In this document: positions 1 to 11,489 of the stretch, piece by piece
Layout of the letters: each line of letters starts with the position of its first letter
Position numbering within the stretch: the stretch's first letter is position 1
Assembly (NCBI GenBank): GCA_022036555.1
Contig: CM039131.1
Span: 41,297,923-41,361,922, forward strand
Reading direction: 5' to 3'
DNA length: 64,000 nt
Source of the DNA: Microstegium vimineum
Lineage: Eukaryota > Streptophyta > Magnoliopsida > Poales > Poaceae
Made by a program: the position numbers and the translations under genes
The notes under the pieces: model-generated
The model's input: only the letters and a program-made list of their open reading frames with translations
What the model was told of the DNA's origin: nothing
Databases searched by the model: none

Positions 1-248
1 TATCTATAAGTTATACGAACTTGCGCATATAAGAATGTAACTTTCTAAAAATAGAAAAAAATTGTTAAAAATGGAAAAAATTTCAAAAAAGAAAAGTTGC
101 GGAAATTTTTTTTTACTAAAAATAGAAAGTTGCGAGTGATGTCTGATCATTCGTTAGATTTCAATCTAGTGAGCGTTCGCTAATTAGTGGTGCCGCGTAC
201 AAATCCAGGAGGGAGGAAAGCTGGCGACTCCAGACTCCTCTAGAGCAG

Positions 249-256
249 TATATAAG
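249..256 (+). promoter_or_regulatory. TATA box of the Kunitz inhibitor gene
   Basis: The sequence TATATAAG lies about 117 bp upstream of the chosen ATG at 373. Transcription would be expected to start near 280, leaving a short leader that contains an upstream in-frame ATG at 295. The assignment rests on motif and spacing only. Bases 1-248 are AT-rich and show no gene. Confidence 0.6.
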
Positions 257-372
257 TACTGACGCATGGTACTCGTGCACTCAGCACTCATACAGTGACG
301 CACATGACACTACTCTCCTTGGTCCTACGTAACGCAAGTCGAAGCAAAGCCATCTGCAGTTTCGTTTCAGCC

Positions 373-1056
373 ATGAGCGCCCCGTGCCTGCTCGTACTCC
401 TCTCCGTCCTAGCCGCCATCTCCCTGATCTCGTGCGGCGCTGCGGCAGAGCTGCCGGTGTACGACACGGAGGGCCACGAGCTGAGCGCCGACGCGGACTA
501 CTACGTCCTCCCGGCGCCCCGCGGGAGCGGTGGTGGCGGCGGGCTCACCATGGCCCCGAACGTCCTCCGGTGCCCGCTGTTCGTCGCGCAGGAGACCGAC
601 CCGCTCCGCAAGGGCCTCCCCGTGCGCTTCACGCCGCTGCAGCAGGACCAGGACCGCACCGGCACCGTGCGCGTCGCCTCCGACGTCGGCGTCCACTTCG
701 CCGCCATGACGACGTGCGTGCAGACCACCGAGTGGCACGTCTCCGGCGACGGCGAAGCCCCGTCCCCACTACTTCCGGGCGTCCGCCGACGGCTCGTGCT
801 CACCGGCCCGGTCGGGACGCCGAGCCCGAACGGGCGGGAGAAGGTGTTCCGCGTCGAGAAGCACGGCCGCCGCGGGTACAAGCTGGTGTGGTGCGGGGCC
901 GCCGGCGGCGGCAGCGGCAGCGGCAGCTCGTCGTCGTGCCAGGACCTGAGTGTGTTCAGGGACGACGGGGACCGACGCGCGTGGCTCGGCACCACCGAGA
1001 CCGCCGTCCGGGCTCACGTCGTCGTGTTCGAGAAGGCGGCGACCATACATGCGTGA
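373..1056 (+). CDS. Kunitz-type alpha-amylase/subtilisin inhibitor
   Basis: Single-exon secreted inhibitor of the Kunitz (STI) family, most like cereal bifunctional alpha-amylase/subtilisin inhibitors that block insect or endogenous amylases and subtilisin-like proteases. The 227-aa product starts MSAPCLLVLL with a hydrophobic signal peptide ending near residue 25 (CGAAA). The mature N-terminus LPVYDTEGHEL followed by YYVLPAP is the Kunitz signature. Four cysteines fit the two usual disulphides: VLRCPLF, TTCVQT, VWCG and SCQDLSVF. The C-terminus VVVFEKA is also typical. I prefer the ATG at 373 over the in-frame ATG at 295 because the longer form places 26 non-hydrophobic residues before the signal peptide. 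Odd points are a Gly/Ser-rich loop between the last two cysteines and a Gly-rich loop near residue 50. Inhibitory activity is inferred from family membership. Confidence 0.9.
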   Translation: MSAPCLLVLLSVLAAISLISCGAAAELPVYDTEGHELSADADYYVLPAPRGSGGGGGLTMAPNVLRCPLFVAQETDPLRKGLPVRFTPLQQDQDRTGTVRVASDVGVHFAAMTTCVQTTEWHVSGDGEAPSPLLPGVRRRLVLTGPVGTPSPNGREKVFRVEKHGRRGYKLVWCGAAGGGSGSGSSSSCQDLSVFRDDGDRRAWLGTTETAVRAHVVVFEKAATIHA

Positions 1057-1792
1057 ACCGTGACGCCGTGCATGCTTTGTAATTTGTAGCGTGCGTGTAT
1101 ATGCATGCCGAATAATTATGGATTTCTTTGTTCCGTTATTGGCGGCGAACTTGTGCACTTGTGTGTACTACGTATTTCTATGTGAAATCAGTCCAGGACC
1201 CAGATAAAAATAAAGCAAAATTACGAGAGTCTGAACTTGTCCAAAACCTGAAACAACGGCTCTGTTCGTGCTTTCTGAAATCATCTCCAGGTACGTTTCA
1301 GAGGTACTTTTTCAACGATTGTTGTTGATTAAGTTTCTCTAAGCTTATTTCCTGTTTGTCTTAAGTGTTACCTTTCTTAAGTTCCATCAATTCCACTCTT
1401 CATTTTAATATATAATCTGCAATTCTCTTACTTAGCTCGTTTTAAGATAGCCTAATACTGTAAGTTTACTTGGAAAGTGTTCTTGGCTCGGGCCACAGTG
1501 GCTAATTAGTCTCGACAATGTATGTGGCGTGATTGAATTTATGAGTCGTGATGATCTCAGGAGCGAGTAAAAGACTAGTTTCTGGAAATTTAGTTTGAGA
1601 TGTGTTCTTTTTAAATATTGTTTTTTTGTCTAAAATAATAATAAAAAAACAAGAATAGCAATTGGAGAAGAGAATTTTAGGATACGAAGCGAAGATTCAG
1701 AGGTAGGAGGAATGGATTTGAAACATATGTACGTAATCCATGAACAGACATAGTACTCTCTCGACCCAAAAAAAAAAAAAGCAATACAATTA
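1057..1792. other. Spacer without a recognisable gene
   Basis: AT-rich sequence downstream of the Kunitz gene. I see no coding region here beyond short open frames with no family resemblance. Confidence 0.6.
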
Positions 1793-2035
1793 GACACTGT
1801 TTGGATCTTTAGAATAAAATTCATTCTAATCATTATAGTTAGTCATACAAAGAAGATACTATCGTTAGCCATACAAGAAAACTAATTATAGCTGTAGTAG
1901 AAACATAGTATGCTGATTTATAGAATTAATTTTCATATTCCACCCCATAAATTTGAGATAGACTTACATGTGAACCTTGGAAAATGGTGCAATATCAAAT
2001 TTCAAACTGAATAATGAAAGGATCCAAACAACCCC
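1793..2035 (-). mobile_element. Tourist-like MITE, GTTTGGATC family (copy 1)
   Basis: A 243-bp element bounded by the trinucleotide TTA on both sides, as in PIF/Harbinger-derived MITEs. The ends are inverted: CTGTTTGGATC on the left, GGATCCAAACA on the right. The interior resembles, in reverse orientation, the elements at 21948-22298 and 31540-31840, so at least three copies of the family lie in this window. It is non-coding. Confidence 0.75.
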
Positions 2036-2746
2036 TTATAGGAATAATGTAATTCATACTAACTTAAGTTTAACCCGTAAATAGTGTTAATATTTATGTC
2101 TATGCCTAAATTTACTATAAAAATACATTCCATAGTTAATCTAGTGGTGCATATCTTAATTCATAAATGTTTGATCAAATTTTAAATCATTTGACTTATT
2201 ATGGAGTGATAATTATACTCTTTTTGCGGCGGATTACATCATGAATGTCTCTACGATTACATATAGGAAGACGACGAGACGCTGCTAACTAGAGCTTTTA
2301 AGCTTCAGCCACTGATGACGACGTTAATCCAGTTTGGCCCAAACACCCAACAGTTCCTTGTCCTGGGCCTAGAAACCAACCCAACAACACTCGGACGTTG
2401 CTATGGCCTTCTTTTGTTTCTTAATAGTCTTCCGATCCATGAATTTTGGCTAGATTGAAAAAACCTCATCCAATAGGTTCTAAACCCAATTCATAATCTT
2501 TTGACACTTGAAAAAAATAGCCTGATGCGCGAAAAGTTACACCCGCGTATCGTCGCACCAATCTGAATGTGGAAGAATATGGGAAAGAAAAAAAAAGTAG
2601 GACATATTTCTGATGCAAATGTAAGAGAGAAATAAACTGTAAAGGTGGTCAGTGTGATTTAGAAATAGTTTAGAATTTCTGATGTAAAATTATTTTCTAT
2701 CTTTTAGGCGCAAGATTTTAGAAACAGTTGGAGTTGTAGGGTTATA
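2036..2746. other. Spacer without a recognisable gene
   Basis: AT-rich sequence between a MITE and the Mutator-like remnant. No open frame here resembles a known family; part of it may be non-coding flank of the Mutator-like element. Confidence 0.5.
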
Positions 2747-3723
2747 ATGTCTCCCAATATATTTTACAAAGGTTGGAAAATCAATTTTTTGGGAGTATTT
2801 TTTACTACCATTAGAGATGTATCAGAGAGCTTCAATGCACAAATAAAAAAGTTCAAAGGTCTGCTACTTCATAAATTAGTTTGTAGAATCAAAGAGTTCA
2901 TCAAGCAGAAGAGGTACACTATGAAGATGCTTGCTATGTAGTGGGCACATGGAGTACTCCCTAGTGTGATGAAGGAGCTCAACTTGTTTAGCAATAACCT
3001 CAAAGTGGTCAAGGTTTCAATAAGTAATGTTGATATTGTAGAAGTGACCATCTTGGATGAGTGGAATAATCAGAAAATGCGAACAATTGACTCGCAGAAC
3101 CAAACATGCTCATGCACGGAGTGGCAGGTGATAGGGAAGCCCTGCAAACATGTTTTGGCTTGGATCTTGTCCAATAGAGGGGTCAAAATTGAAGATTTTG
3201 TCCATAACTACTAGTAAATGTGTAGGTTCAACACAACCTATAAGGACAAAATTGAACCAATTTCAAATAGATCTTAATGGCATGTTGTGGGACTTGGATT
3301 CAAAGTGTATCCACCCTTGCTAGGCAGAGGAGCAGGAAGACCAAAGGTCCAAAGGCAAAGAGGATGCTTAGAGAAAAGGGCACCAAAAAAGAAGGTAAAT
3401 GTAAGAGATTTGGAGATTTTGGCAACTTTGCAAAGACTTGCAAATTGGCACATATCGAAGAAGGTGGTGAGCGAGCTCCACCTAGGAACAAGACTTAAAA
3501 AAGGTACATTTCTTTGCACTACAACTTTCTCACCGACTTTCACTTGACAATATGTAATGTTACCTAGGAAGAAGCTCCAACAGATGAAGCTGGTCCCTCC
3601 TAAGTCAAGAAAAAGAAAGGTCAGAAGAAGAAGAAGAAGGGCACCCCAAAGAAGAAGACACTCACCAAGAAGAAGTTGCAGGAGGCTATAGCTGAGCCAC
3701 CTGCTGGTGTTGTTAGTAGCCTC
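2747..3723 (+). pseudogene. Degenerate Mutator-like (MULE) transposase, C-terminal part
   Basis: A broken stretch of MuDR-type transposase. The first open piece contains ESFNAQIKKFK, the conserved block after the catalytic domain. After an in-frame stop at about 2939 a second piece holds a complete SWIM zinc finger, CSCTEWQVIGKPCKHVLAWI (C-x-C-xn-C-x-H). Another frame carries a decayed zinc knuckle, CKRFGDFGNFAKTC, in which the second Cys and the His have been lost. A Lys-rich tail follows up to about 3700. The N-terminal catalytic DDE region is not visible, and at least two stops and one frame change show that the copy is dead. No terminal inverted repeats were identified. Confidence 0.8.
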
Positions 3724-4199
3724 GAGTCAAGAGGCTAGTCTATGAAAACTAGAGCTTGTCAGCAGCTTATGCTCTGCTTTTGTAATATGGAAATTAGAAC
3801 TTGTATGCTTTTGTGAGATCCTAGTACTTGGTGTGGTCAAACCTTTTTATTTGGAATGCTGGAACCTTGTAGTTGTAAACTAAGTGGCTATGAACCTAGA
3901 ATGTTAAATTAAGTGGTTGTGAACTAAGTGGCTATGAACTTGATATGCTCAGGTCAGTCTAATTTTGTGATTGCAACCTAGTATGTGACCAAGATAGCAT
4001 ATATATGGTATTTTTTTGGAATTTAATTTCTCATGGCATTTAACCTATGAATTGATTCAATAGAATAGAACATAAGACAATAAGTGACTTGATTCAACAA
4101 AACAAATTTCATTTCAATTCAATTTTAGGGAACCATACAACCACATAGTTACACATTGGCTAACCCACATACATTAGCTTACTAACATAATCTAGTTTC
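3724..4199. other. Spacer without a recognisable gene
   Basis: AT-rich DNA with short diverged repeats of the type GTTGTGAACTAAGTGGCTATGA around 3880-3940. It lies between the MULE remnant and the convergent small reading frame and may be the element's 3' flank. Confidence 0.4.
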
Positions 4200-4520
4200 T
4201 TACTTCCACAATCCAGCAACAACGACACCAATCAAAACACCTAAAAAGCCAACAACAACTGGAGCTACAACTGAACAATCAAGCACAACATGGCATTTCC
4301 TGGTGTACGCCTCAAGCATCGGCTCAGCATGTTGCACCTTCGGTTTCCAAAGTTCAGCTACAACACTATCCACTGTTTCCTTCAACTCTTGCAATCCTTC
4401 CTTCAATTCGGCATAACAGTCACCTGATGCCTCCTTACCAGTCTGCAACCGGCGTTGCTGTGCTTCCAAGGCCTCATATTGCAACTCAAAACGGATGAAA
4501 CCACATGTAGTAGGATCATC
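4200..4520 (-). CDS. Hypothetical tail-anchored coiled-coil protein (last exon)
   Basis: An open exon reading in from a plausible splice acceptor (TTTGTGTATAG) near 4521. It encodes DDPTTCGFIRFELQYEALEA, a Glu/Gln/Lys-rich stretch likely to form a coiled coil, and a hydrophobic C-terminus VVVGFLGVLIGVVVAGLWK that looks like a tail anchor. An upstream open stretch at 4523-4720 may be the preceding exon, but the join is uncertain and no start is convincing. I do not recognise the family. Its position facing the MULE transposase remnant raises the possibility of an element-borne accessory gene; this is inference. It may be a fragment. Confidence 0.35.
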   Translation of the reverse strand, partial: DDPTTCGFIRFELQYEALEAQQRRLQTGKEASGDCYAELKEGLQELKETVDSVVAELWKPKVQHAEPMLEAYTRKCHVVLDCSVVAPVVVGFLGVLIGVVVAGLWK

Positions 4521-5135
4521 CTATACACAAACAAAAACTCATCATTTGTCGATGGCAATAGGGACACTCCTTTCTGCCGCTGGTCGTCGCGCTCGAGCCT
4601 GCATTCAAAAGCTCGAGGCTGCAATCCATTCCACTGCTCGGCTATGGCTTCAAAAGCTTGGTGCATCCGCAGCCACAAAACATAGCCTCCATACCACGGC
4701 ATGAGCGAGATCCGAGACAAGAGCCCAGGACGAGAGCCCAGCTACGGGTAGAAGTGTAGTCGAGCCCACGCGGGCTCAAGGACGCCGGTGGCTAGGTTAA
4801 GGTTGCACCGCCGCCGCCGTGGGGAGACAAAATGAGCAAGAGGGAGAAGAAAATGCGAGCCAGGGCCACGGGCGCTGGCTCCTTTCATAGTTGGTACACG
4901 AGCAAAAACATCCATACGAAAAAAAACATAGCATACGCCCCACAATGGGCCCAACCAGCTAGAAGACAGAGAAAATGACATTCCTCAGGGAAACTTAAGA
5001 GTTATAATGGTACATCTCAGAATCGGTGGATTGTAATGGTACATCTCTACGTTTTGAGAATTGTAAAGTTACCAATCCAAAAAGCCCAATAAAAAACATC
5101 ACTACCAGGTTCAGCTGCATTTGAATTTCCAGCAA

Positions 5136-7381
5136 CTAAAGCCTCATGTCTGCAGGTCCAGGACCCAGGATGCCTTTCTCAGGGTCTATGGGAAGCACAT
5201 CCGCATGAGAGCGCCTCCCATCTTCCACTGATGCCTGCTGTGGCTGGAGCCATTCCTGCCGTTCGGTCAAAGTGTTAGACCAACAATATTTTCCAATGAA
5301 ACAGAAAATAAAACCCCGCAATTAGTAGCTACTAAGCACAGAAAAAGCAGACCTCTTCATGAGTATTATCAGGATCATGCAAGTCGGGAGTTACAATCGG
5401 TGGCATTGCATCTGGATCAGGCTTCTGGAATACAAATGTTGAATACAAGCCTGCATAAACCAGCTGAAATATGGAGTAAACTGGGACCTTACAATCCAAT
5501 GCAGCAAAAGGCAGAATTCTACACCACCTAAAATGTCGTAGGAACGAGCAACAAGCTTCCCACGAGCATCCAAAAAACTTGCACTGTAACCACCAAGCAT
5601 AGGAGCAAATTGTGTTCTGGGTCAATCAGAACAAAGAGTCAAATACAGTTTCCGACATCCAACATTGTTTAGTAATAACCATGTTGCATTTATTGGGACA
5701 GCAGGCGATGAATGGAGTAAATTGAAGAGATGCAAATGAATTACATAAAAACACAACAGAGAACCAAAAGGAAAACGATTGCATGATAATAACATACTAC
5801 CTGTTATCATCATAAAACTCGGTTAAATTCTGAATCTCCACATATTCAAGTCCAGCTTCCATTGCTAATCTGTTTCAACACAACCTTAGCATTGTGAAAA
5901 CTCTCATCACTCAACTTGCTTGAATTTACAGAGGTTCTAGGTTATGAGTGTGGGGCTATACAATAAAATGTTGAAAATAATTGAGAGAAGGATAACCTCA
6001 AAAGGGTGGGAAAGTGGACTAGACACTGATTCTCAAACACTGCGTCACTCGCAAATTTAAGTTGGTACTTCTTTCCAATAAAGGGAAACCTGCACCATAC
6101 ATCACACAATATCTGCTCAGGAAGTCAGTGTAACAAAAGTTTGCAGGTATATTTGCTTTACGTTTTCAGCTCATACTTTTCTTCCTCGACTTCAAAAGTA
6201 ATGGTATAGTTCTCTGAGCGAATGCTATTTGGAACAGTCTTCAGACCCTTATTATGTGAAGCCTCAACATTCTTTTGATATTTCGTCCTACAGAATAAAA
6301 AAAAAATCACTTATAGAAAGATAATAAAGTACAGAGTTTGGTCAAGCACATTGCACTCTAAATTTGTACTGGAGAATTTAAAGTTTACGTGCAGTGAAGC
6401 ATAAATGCTAGACTATATAATTTACTTGTTGGCGGATGACCACCAAAGCTTATAAGCTAATTTCTTTTGGAGAAAAAAGAAGAAAAGACATTAGGACATA
6501 AGAACAAAATCCATGTGGTATTGTGGTGAGTATACCATATTGTAGATGAATCTGTAGTCAAGCCAAAAAAGTAGCCTCCAGGTTTGAGAAGTGATGATAC
6601 ATTGTTCAGAAGCTTCTTTGCTCGTTCTTCACTCTCAAAGCATAACTATCTTTCGAAAAGTATAAAATATGAAGATTAGCAAAGCTCACAAGCATATCAT
6701 ATTCCACAGATCTACAGAACAACCAACTCGCCTGCAAGTGCTGCATACAGCAAATCATATCTGCTTGGATGCCCTTTTCCTGCATTTGAGCTTCAAAACC
6801 ATCCTGCCATGCATTTGTAACACAAAACTAATTGTCAGCTCTAAAGTGTTTGTGCCAGCGTCTTAGCACATTTGTTTGTGTTGGAAGGCATAGAGGGAGA
6901 GTCTACATCAGAAGGATCCAACTCAATGAATTCAACAGTGAAAGGTTTCCTCTTGTTCTCCCATAGCTCACGGGCATCGTTGACACGCGATGCAGAGGCA
7001 TCTGTTATAGAAAATGGTATGATGATCAAATTAAATTGTTGAGAGTGTAACCAAGAGAACATGGAGGCCTGAGGCTAGTGAGAGGCAGCCTACCGATGCC
7101 TATGTAGTGGCCAACCTGGGCATCACACCACTTGTCTGTATCCACACCACCGTCGCAATACAGGTCACATACCTTAGGCATTTTGCAACCAATAAATGTA
7201 AAATTACTTTCAGGATTCTGCTGCGGAGTTTCTCGCTAATTTGGAATGAACTAAAGATCATGAAAGAGAGGAGCATATAGCAGACCGTAGCATAAGGAAA
7301 GGCGAAGATTTTGATGAGGGCACTCTTGGCAAATTCATGTAGGCGAAGATGTGGAGGTTGTGGTGGCGCCGCCATGTTCAT
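5136..7381 (-). CDS. mRNA cap guanine-N7 methyltransferase 2-like protein
   Basis: Eleven coding exons join without a frame break: 7381-7286, 7172-7094, 7001-6907, 6803-6732, 6645-6536, 6287-6177, 6089-5997, 5869-5801, 5616-5528, 5450-5353 and 5255-5136. The product is 341 aa from ATG 7375, or 343 from ATG 7381. The family transfers a methyl group from S-adenosylmethionine to N7 of the mRNA cap guanine in the nucleus. Diagnostic segments are HEFAKSALIKIFAFPYATV, the degenerate SAM motif CDLYCDGGVDTDKW, MICCMQHLQLCFESEERA, LLKPGGYFFG, EFYDDNR and the C-terminus KGILGPGPADMRL. The SAM motif departs from the canonical DLACGKGGD form, as I recall for the plant type 2 paralogues, so activity may differ from the type 1 enzyme. 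Intron 4 starts with GC rather than GT. A leader exon with a CGG repeat probably lies upstream. Confidence 0.92.
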
Positions 7382-7545
7382 CTCTGCAATTACATATAAG
7401 CAGATTACCAGCGTCAAGGTTGAGACAGAACAGGCGCGGATCTAGTAGAGGGACATGGGTGTACTAGGCATCAAATAACCAAATATCTTGAGATAGTTTG
7501 GGAACTTGGTTTTGCACAGCAAACAGGGAAGAGAGGGGGGAATAC

Positions 7546-7603
7546 CTGCTGTGCGCTCTTCGCCGGCGAAGAGGTCGGCAAAGACCTCGGAACCTTGTGT
7601 AGG

Positions 7604-7634
<31 letters not shown>

Positions 7635-7674
7635 GAGCCGAACAAGAATCCGATTTGGGAAGGGGGAGGCTCAA
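7546..7674 (-). promoter_or_regulatory. Probable 5' leader exon with upstream ORF of the cap methyltransferase gene
   Basis: A donor-like CAG|gtattc at 7546/7545 pairs with an acceptor (ttgcag) at 7385-7384, two bases before the ATG at 7381. The leader would contain an upstream ORF starting at 7674 with a run of nine alanines encoded by the CGG tract. In the spliced message its frame reads AGA TGA, so the stop codon would overlap the main start as ATGA. The exon is inferred from splice motifs only. Confidence 0.4.
7605..7634. repeat. (CGG)10 microsatellite
   Basis: Ten uninterrupted CGG units, lying in the probable 5' leader of the cap methyltransferase gene (CCG on the sense strand). Such tracts are often length-variable. 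Confidence 0.9.
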
Positions 7675-7989
7675 TCTGGTCTGAGACGCTGTCGGCGGTG
7701 CAAGCCAGGTGGCGGCGGCGGCGTACGGACGAGAGGGATGCGCATGCGAGGAGGAGAACGGGAACTAGGCAAATATGTGGAATTTTAGATTTGCTGGTGT
7801 CTCTTCTCTTCTCTACTATTCTCTTCTCTTCTTTTTTTTTTATCCAATAAGTATGGATACATGTATCATTGTATTAAGTAGATAACAATTGTAAAATATA
7901 AAAGTTTATCATCATCTGCTACATAAAAATTAGATGCTACATTAGGATGCAAATCTAGCGGGATACAAGGACAAACAGACTATCCATAC

Positions 7990-8960
7990 CATTACAACAC
8001 CCATTATTCTAGAGCGCGTGTAGGCAATGCCACAATCTTCTAATGGTAGGTTAAGCTTGGAGCGTTGGTCGACCAAAAGTTTGGACCATGCGATGTCAGT
8101 CGGCCATAACTCTCTAGTGAATAAGTTGGTGGCTACAATATAGTCAATTGTTTCTTGACCATGGTCATAGAGGTAGCATGTGTCCCTTGCCTATAGGTCG
8201 TGCCTTTGGCGGCGATCGATCGTCCAATGTCGATGACGGAAGTTAGCCACGGGAAGATCTTCACTCTCAAAAGAGCCAACGTTTTCCAGAAAGGGTTGTG
8301 GCCTTGGAAAGTGAACGATCCTGCGTGAAGCATTGTATATGCTGATTTGATCGTATACTTCTTGTTCAGTGTCTAACGTCATAAAGTGTTATCTGCGTGG
8401 TTATTTAGTTGCATGTGTCACATTCGTTCACAAAGCTCTAGGTATTTTGCAATGGCTGAGGCCGAGAGGGCTCATGTGATGCCATGCACCCACGTCATGT
8501 TGTTTCAAACCATCCATGACGATCAAGGATTCATTGGTTCTTCTCGACACATGTTGAGTTAGGTATAACACTCGCCCTGCAATGGCTTCTCCTTCGAGCC
8601 ATCTGCAATCCCAGAATAGAGAGCTTGTCGCCCATCACCGAGTGTCATGAATGTAGAGGCTTTGAAGAAGACTTGGATCTCTGACACAGTGTTGATTGGT
8701 ATTTGACTCCAAGCCCAATCCTGATCAACCTTTTATAACCAAAGCCAATGTGTTTGTAATGTGTACCCGACCAATTTGAGATCGCCCATAGTCCTCCCAG
8801 GTTGGTTGGTCTGCATACCGATGGCCAAGCAACTAGGCACTTGCCCCTGACTCATCCGTCGTGTCCTATTTAGAAGAATTTCTGGCAGGTCCCGTCAATT
8901 TCCTTTGCGCACCCAAGGCGATAAGAACTAGTCTTCTGCTCTCTTGGACATTAGCGTTCC
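7990..8960 (-). pseudogene. LINE ORF2 C-terminal fragment (RT tail and zf-RVT)
   Basis: Read on the minus strand, several frames give the C-terminal part of plant L1-type ORF2. From high to low coordinates they show CLVAWPSVCRPTNLGGL, THWLWL, SQIPINTVSEIQ, a long helical region, KKYTIKSAYTMLHAGSF and then the zinc-binding segment RDTCYLYDHGQETIDYIVA followed by FTRELW. The expected second Cys of the CxxC is replaced, and many stops and frame changes are present. The copy is 5' truncated and dead; no poly(A) tail or target duplication was found. Confidence 0.82.
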
Positions 8961-10980
8961 ATGGCATGGTGACAGTTTCTTCCTATAGCCCGTTTCACAT
9001 CCACACTTTGTTCTTGTCTTCCCCAACGTAGAGCGCATGTGAGCTAGCAGCGGAGGAAAAAACTGCATGGGAACCGTCCGTATCTGGGACCGTGCGGACG
9101 CCAGGCCAATTCCTGACTTATGGACTTGTTAATCCAACTGGCTGACTTGGCTTCTAGCGTTGGCTTCAAGCTTCAACTCTCCTTCCATGTGTCATGATTT
9201 GGTTGGACGTTTACATAGTGCCAGGTGCGGACATTTCCATGCAATTTCTTTCCCGCAACAGAGCACCTTCTTCGTGGCGCTTATATATGTCACACTTGGA
9301 CGACAACTGGATAACAAATTTGGATAGAAAGTTACCATAATTTAGCCTCGAGTTGTATGGTCAACAAGTTACTATAATCATGAGACACATTTACAATAAA
9401 TCAGTTGCAAGAATTATAATGGATCCAAACGTTAGTTACGGTTGAGGAACACATTATGATAATAAAACAATATCAAGACGAATTTACCATAATTGTGTGT
9501 GAGCTATTCCGGGGAACCAATTCCTAGAATGATAAAACGAACTTAGTGCGAAATAGTTATAGTGTATTGAATGGCTCAAGTCAATAATACAAGAGGTTAC
9601 CACAGCTTGGTGTCAAGCTTGAAACTGGTTGCTATAACGCCAAGACAAATTTTCCATGAAATAGCTATGTTGTCTCGCAAACCTAAACACGGCACTCAAG
9701 GTTAAGAGTTAGAGCAATCTAACAAGAAGCAAGCTCTCACTACTCTAATTTGACTTAATAATATCATAATTTTGAATGGCTTCACATAATAATATATAGA
9801 TTTTTTACGACAATCCATACATCCCGAGTTATTAGGGTTTTACCACATTTGTCCAAAATATTAGGTTATCATTACACATCTCAAATCTTATTTCAGTAGT
9901 CTAACAAATTAATACCACCATAAATTAGTTAAGCCGGCCAATTCTTTGACTCATTCCAAATTTGAGCATACAACAACACTCATTTAGGGTGTGTATGGTT
10001 TGAGAAATGAGGTAGTCTATCTTCTTCTCGCTCCTTACTTTTTTATTTGGTTTGTGAAATGGATTAAATTGATCCATCGTCATATCATACCACACCGATG
10101 ATACACAAAACACATTTATTGGTCAATCTAGAAACTGTGAGTTTTAGTACATACCACACCGATGATACCTTTGCCCATAAAAATTAAACTAAAACAAAAC
10201 TAAAGGAAAATAAGCACTAGGGCTACATTGATTTTGACACAAATCATCAGCTATGTCGTTCAAGATCAAGCTGTGTGCGACTCAAGTCCTGCAGAAAGCA
10301 TATCGATCATGTTCAGTGGGTTGTGATGCATGCAGAAGAGCAGCTCTGAAAATGAGGTATGCTTTCCTGTATTTTTTGAGAGAGAAAATTAGATTGAATG
10401 GACTAGCCTGCATCTACCAACGAACAGAATGGAACTGAGTCAATTGACCCTTCAACAGTGTGCATAGATATATCGTATGAGCAAAATTACTATATATTCG
10501 CACGCTAATTTAGTTACATTACAGAAACTGAGGCAAAGAAGATATGGCATACCAAATCTATAATTATGGTTTCAGATTTACCATACGAGAATCTAATGAC
10601 TATGCAATAGTTTTAAAAAACTACTTTTACAGGTCATAATCAACCACATTATAGGATATATTTTTTCTGAACTTATACTTACCAGAATAAAATCAGAGGC
10701 TCACGATGAGAATACATTGGTCTACAAGTGAATAAGAAATCCAGTTCAGATAAAAGAACTATAACGACAATAAAAAAGTTCCAATTTTGAAGCTTCTTCA
10801 ACTAGATCTCTAAATGTTCCAATTTTCTATTTCTAGTTTGCCGGTTGCTAAAAGTATAAGCCGCAAAGTGCCAACAAAATATAGAGAAATTGTTGAGTGT
10901 GCTGAAAAGAACAGTTTCTATTAGAATGATTTTTCAAACAATTCTTTCTAAAGAATGGGTTTAAGAAAGACAGACGAAAA
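8961..10980. other. Spacer with repeat fragments, no gene
   Basis: About 2 kb without a supportable gene. A segment at about 9989-10120 resembles one end of a common grass MITE (GGTGTGTATGGTTTGAGAAA). The rest is AT-rich and unassigned. Confidence 0.45.
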
Positions 10981-11141
10981 CAGTGGCGGATGCAGAGTAA
11001 AATTGAAGAGGGGTTGATCTCTTCTTCTTTCTTTAATCTCTTCAGTTTTCTTCTTTTCTTTCCTCAACCTCTATATATTTTCATTGATACAAGGGGTGTA
11101 GGGGGCTGAAGCCCCACCAACCCCATTTAGATCCGCTCTTG
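10981..11141. mobile_element. hAT-like MITE with CAGTGGCGGA end
   Basis: The left end CAGTGGCGGA and the right-hand segment GATCCGCTCTTG, preceded by GGCTGAAGCCCC, match the layout of small hAT-derived elements common in grasses. The right end has diverged and no clean 8-bp duplication is visible. Confidence 0.5.
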
Positions 11142-11489
11142 CTGGAAATGATCAAGGCACATAGAGCAATGGCATCAAACTATCCTTGAGAGAGAAAGCG
11201 GGAAAACGAGAAGCATGATGTTGTTGTTTGGACAAGATCCTGTTTTTTTTTAATCCCTACTCCCCATCAAAGGCGGGGCAAACTGAACTGACGACCGCAA
11301 ATCGAAAATTCTGAACTGAACAAATCGAAGGAAACCATACATACGTGAAACTTCCTATGCATGGAAAAAATAGGTAGTTAGCTATAGTCGCTAGCAAACT
11401 AGCAGTGCATATCCTTCTGCGTATAAACAGGTATTAGTATAATCATTGTTCGTATCCTTTTGTATAATACAACTACTATTATTTATTAT

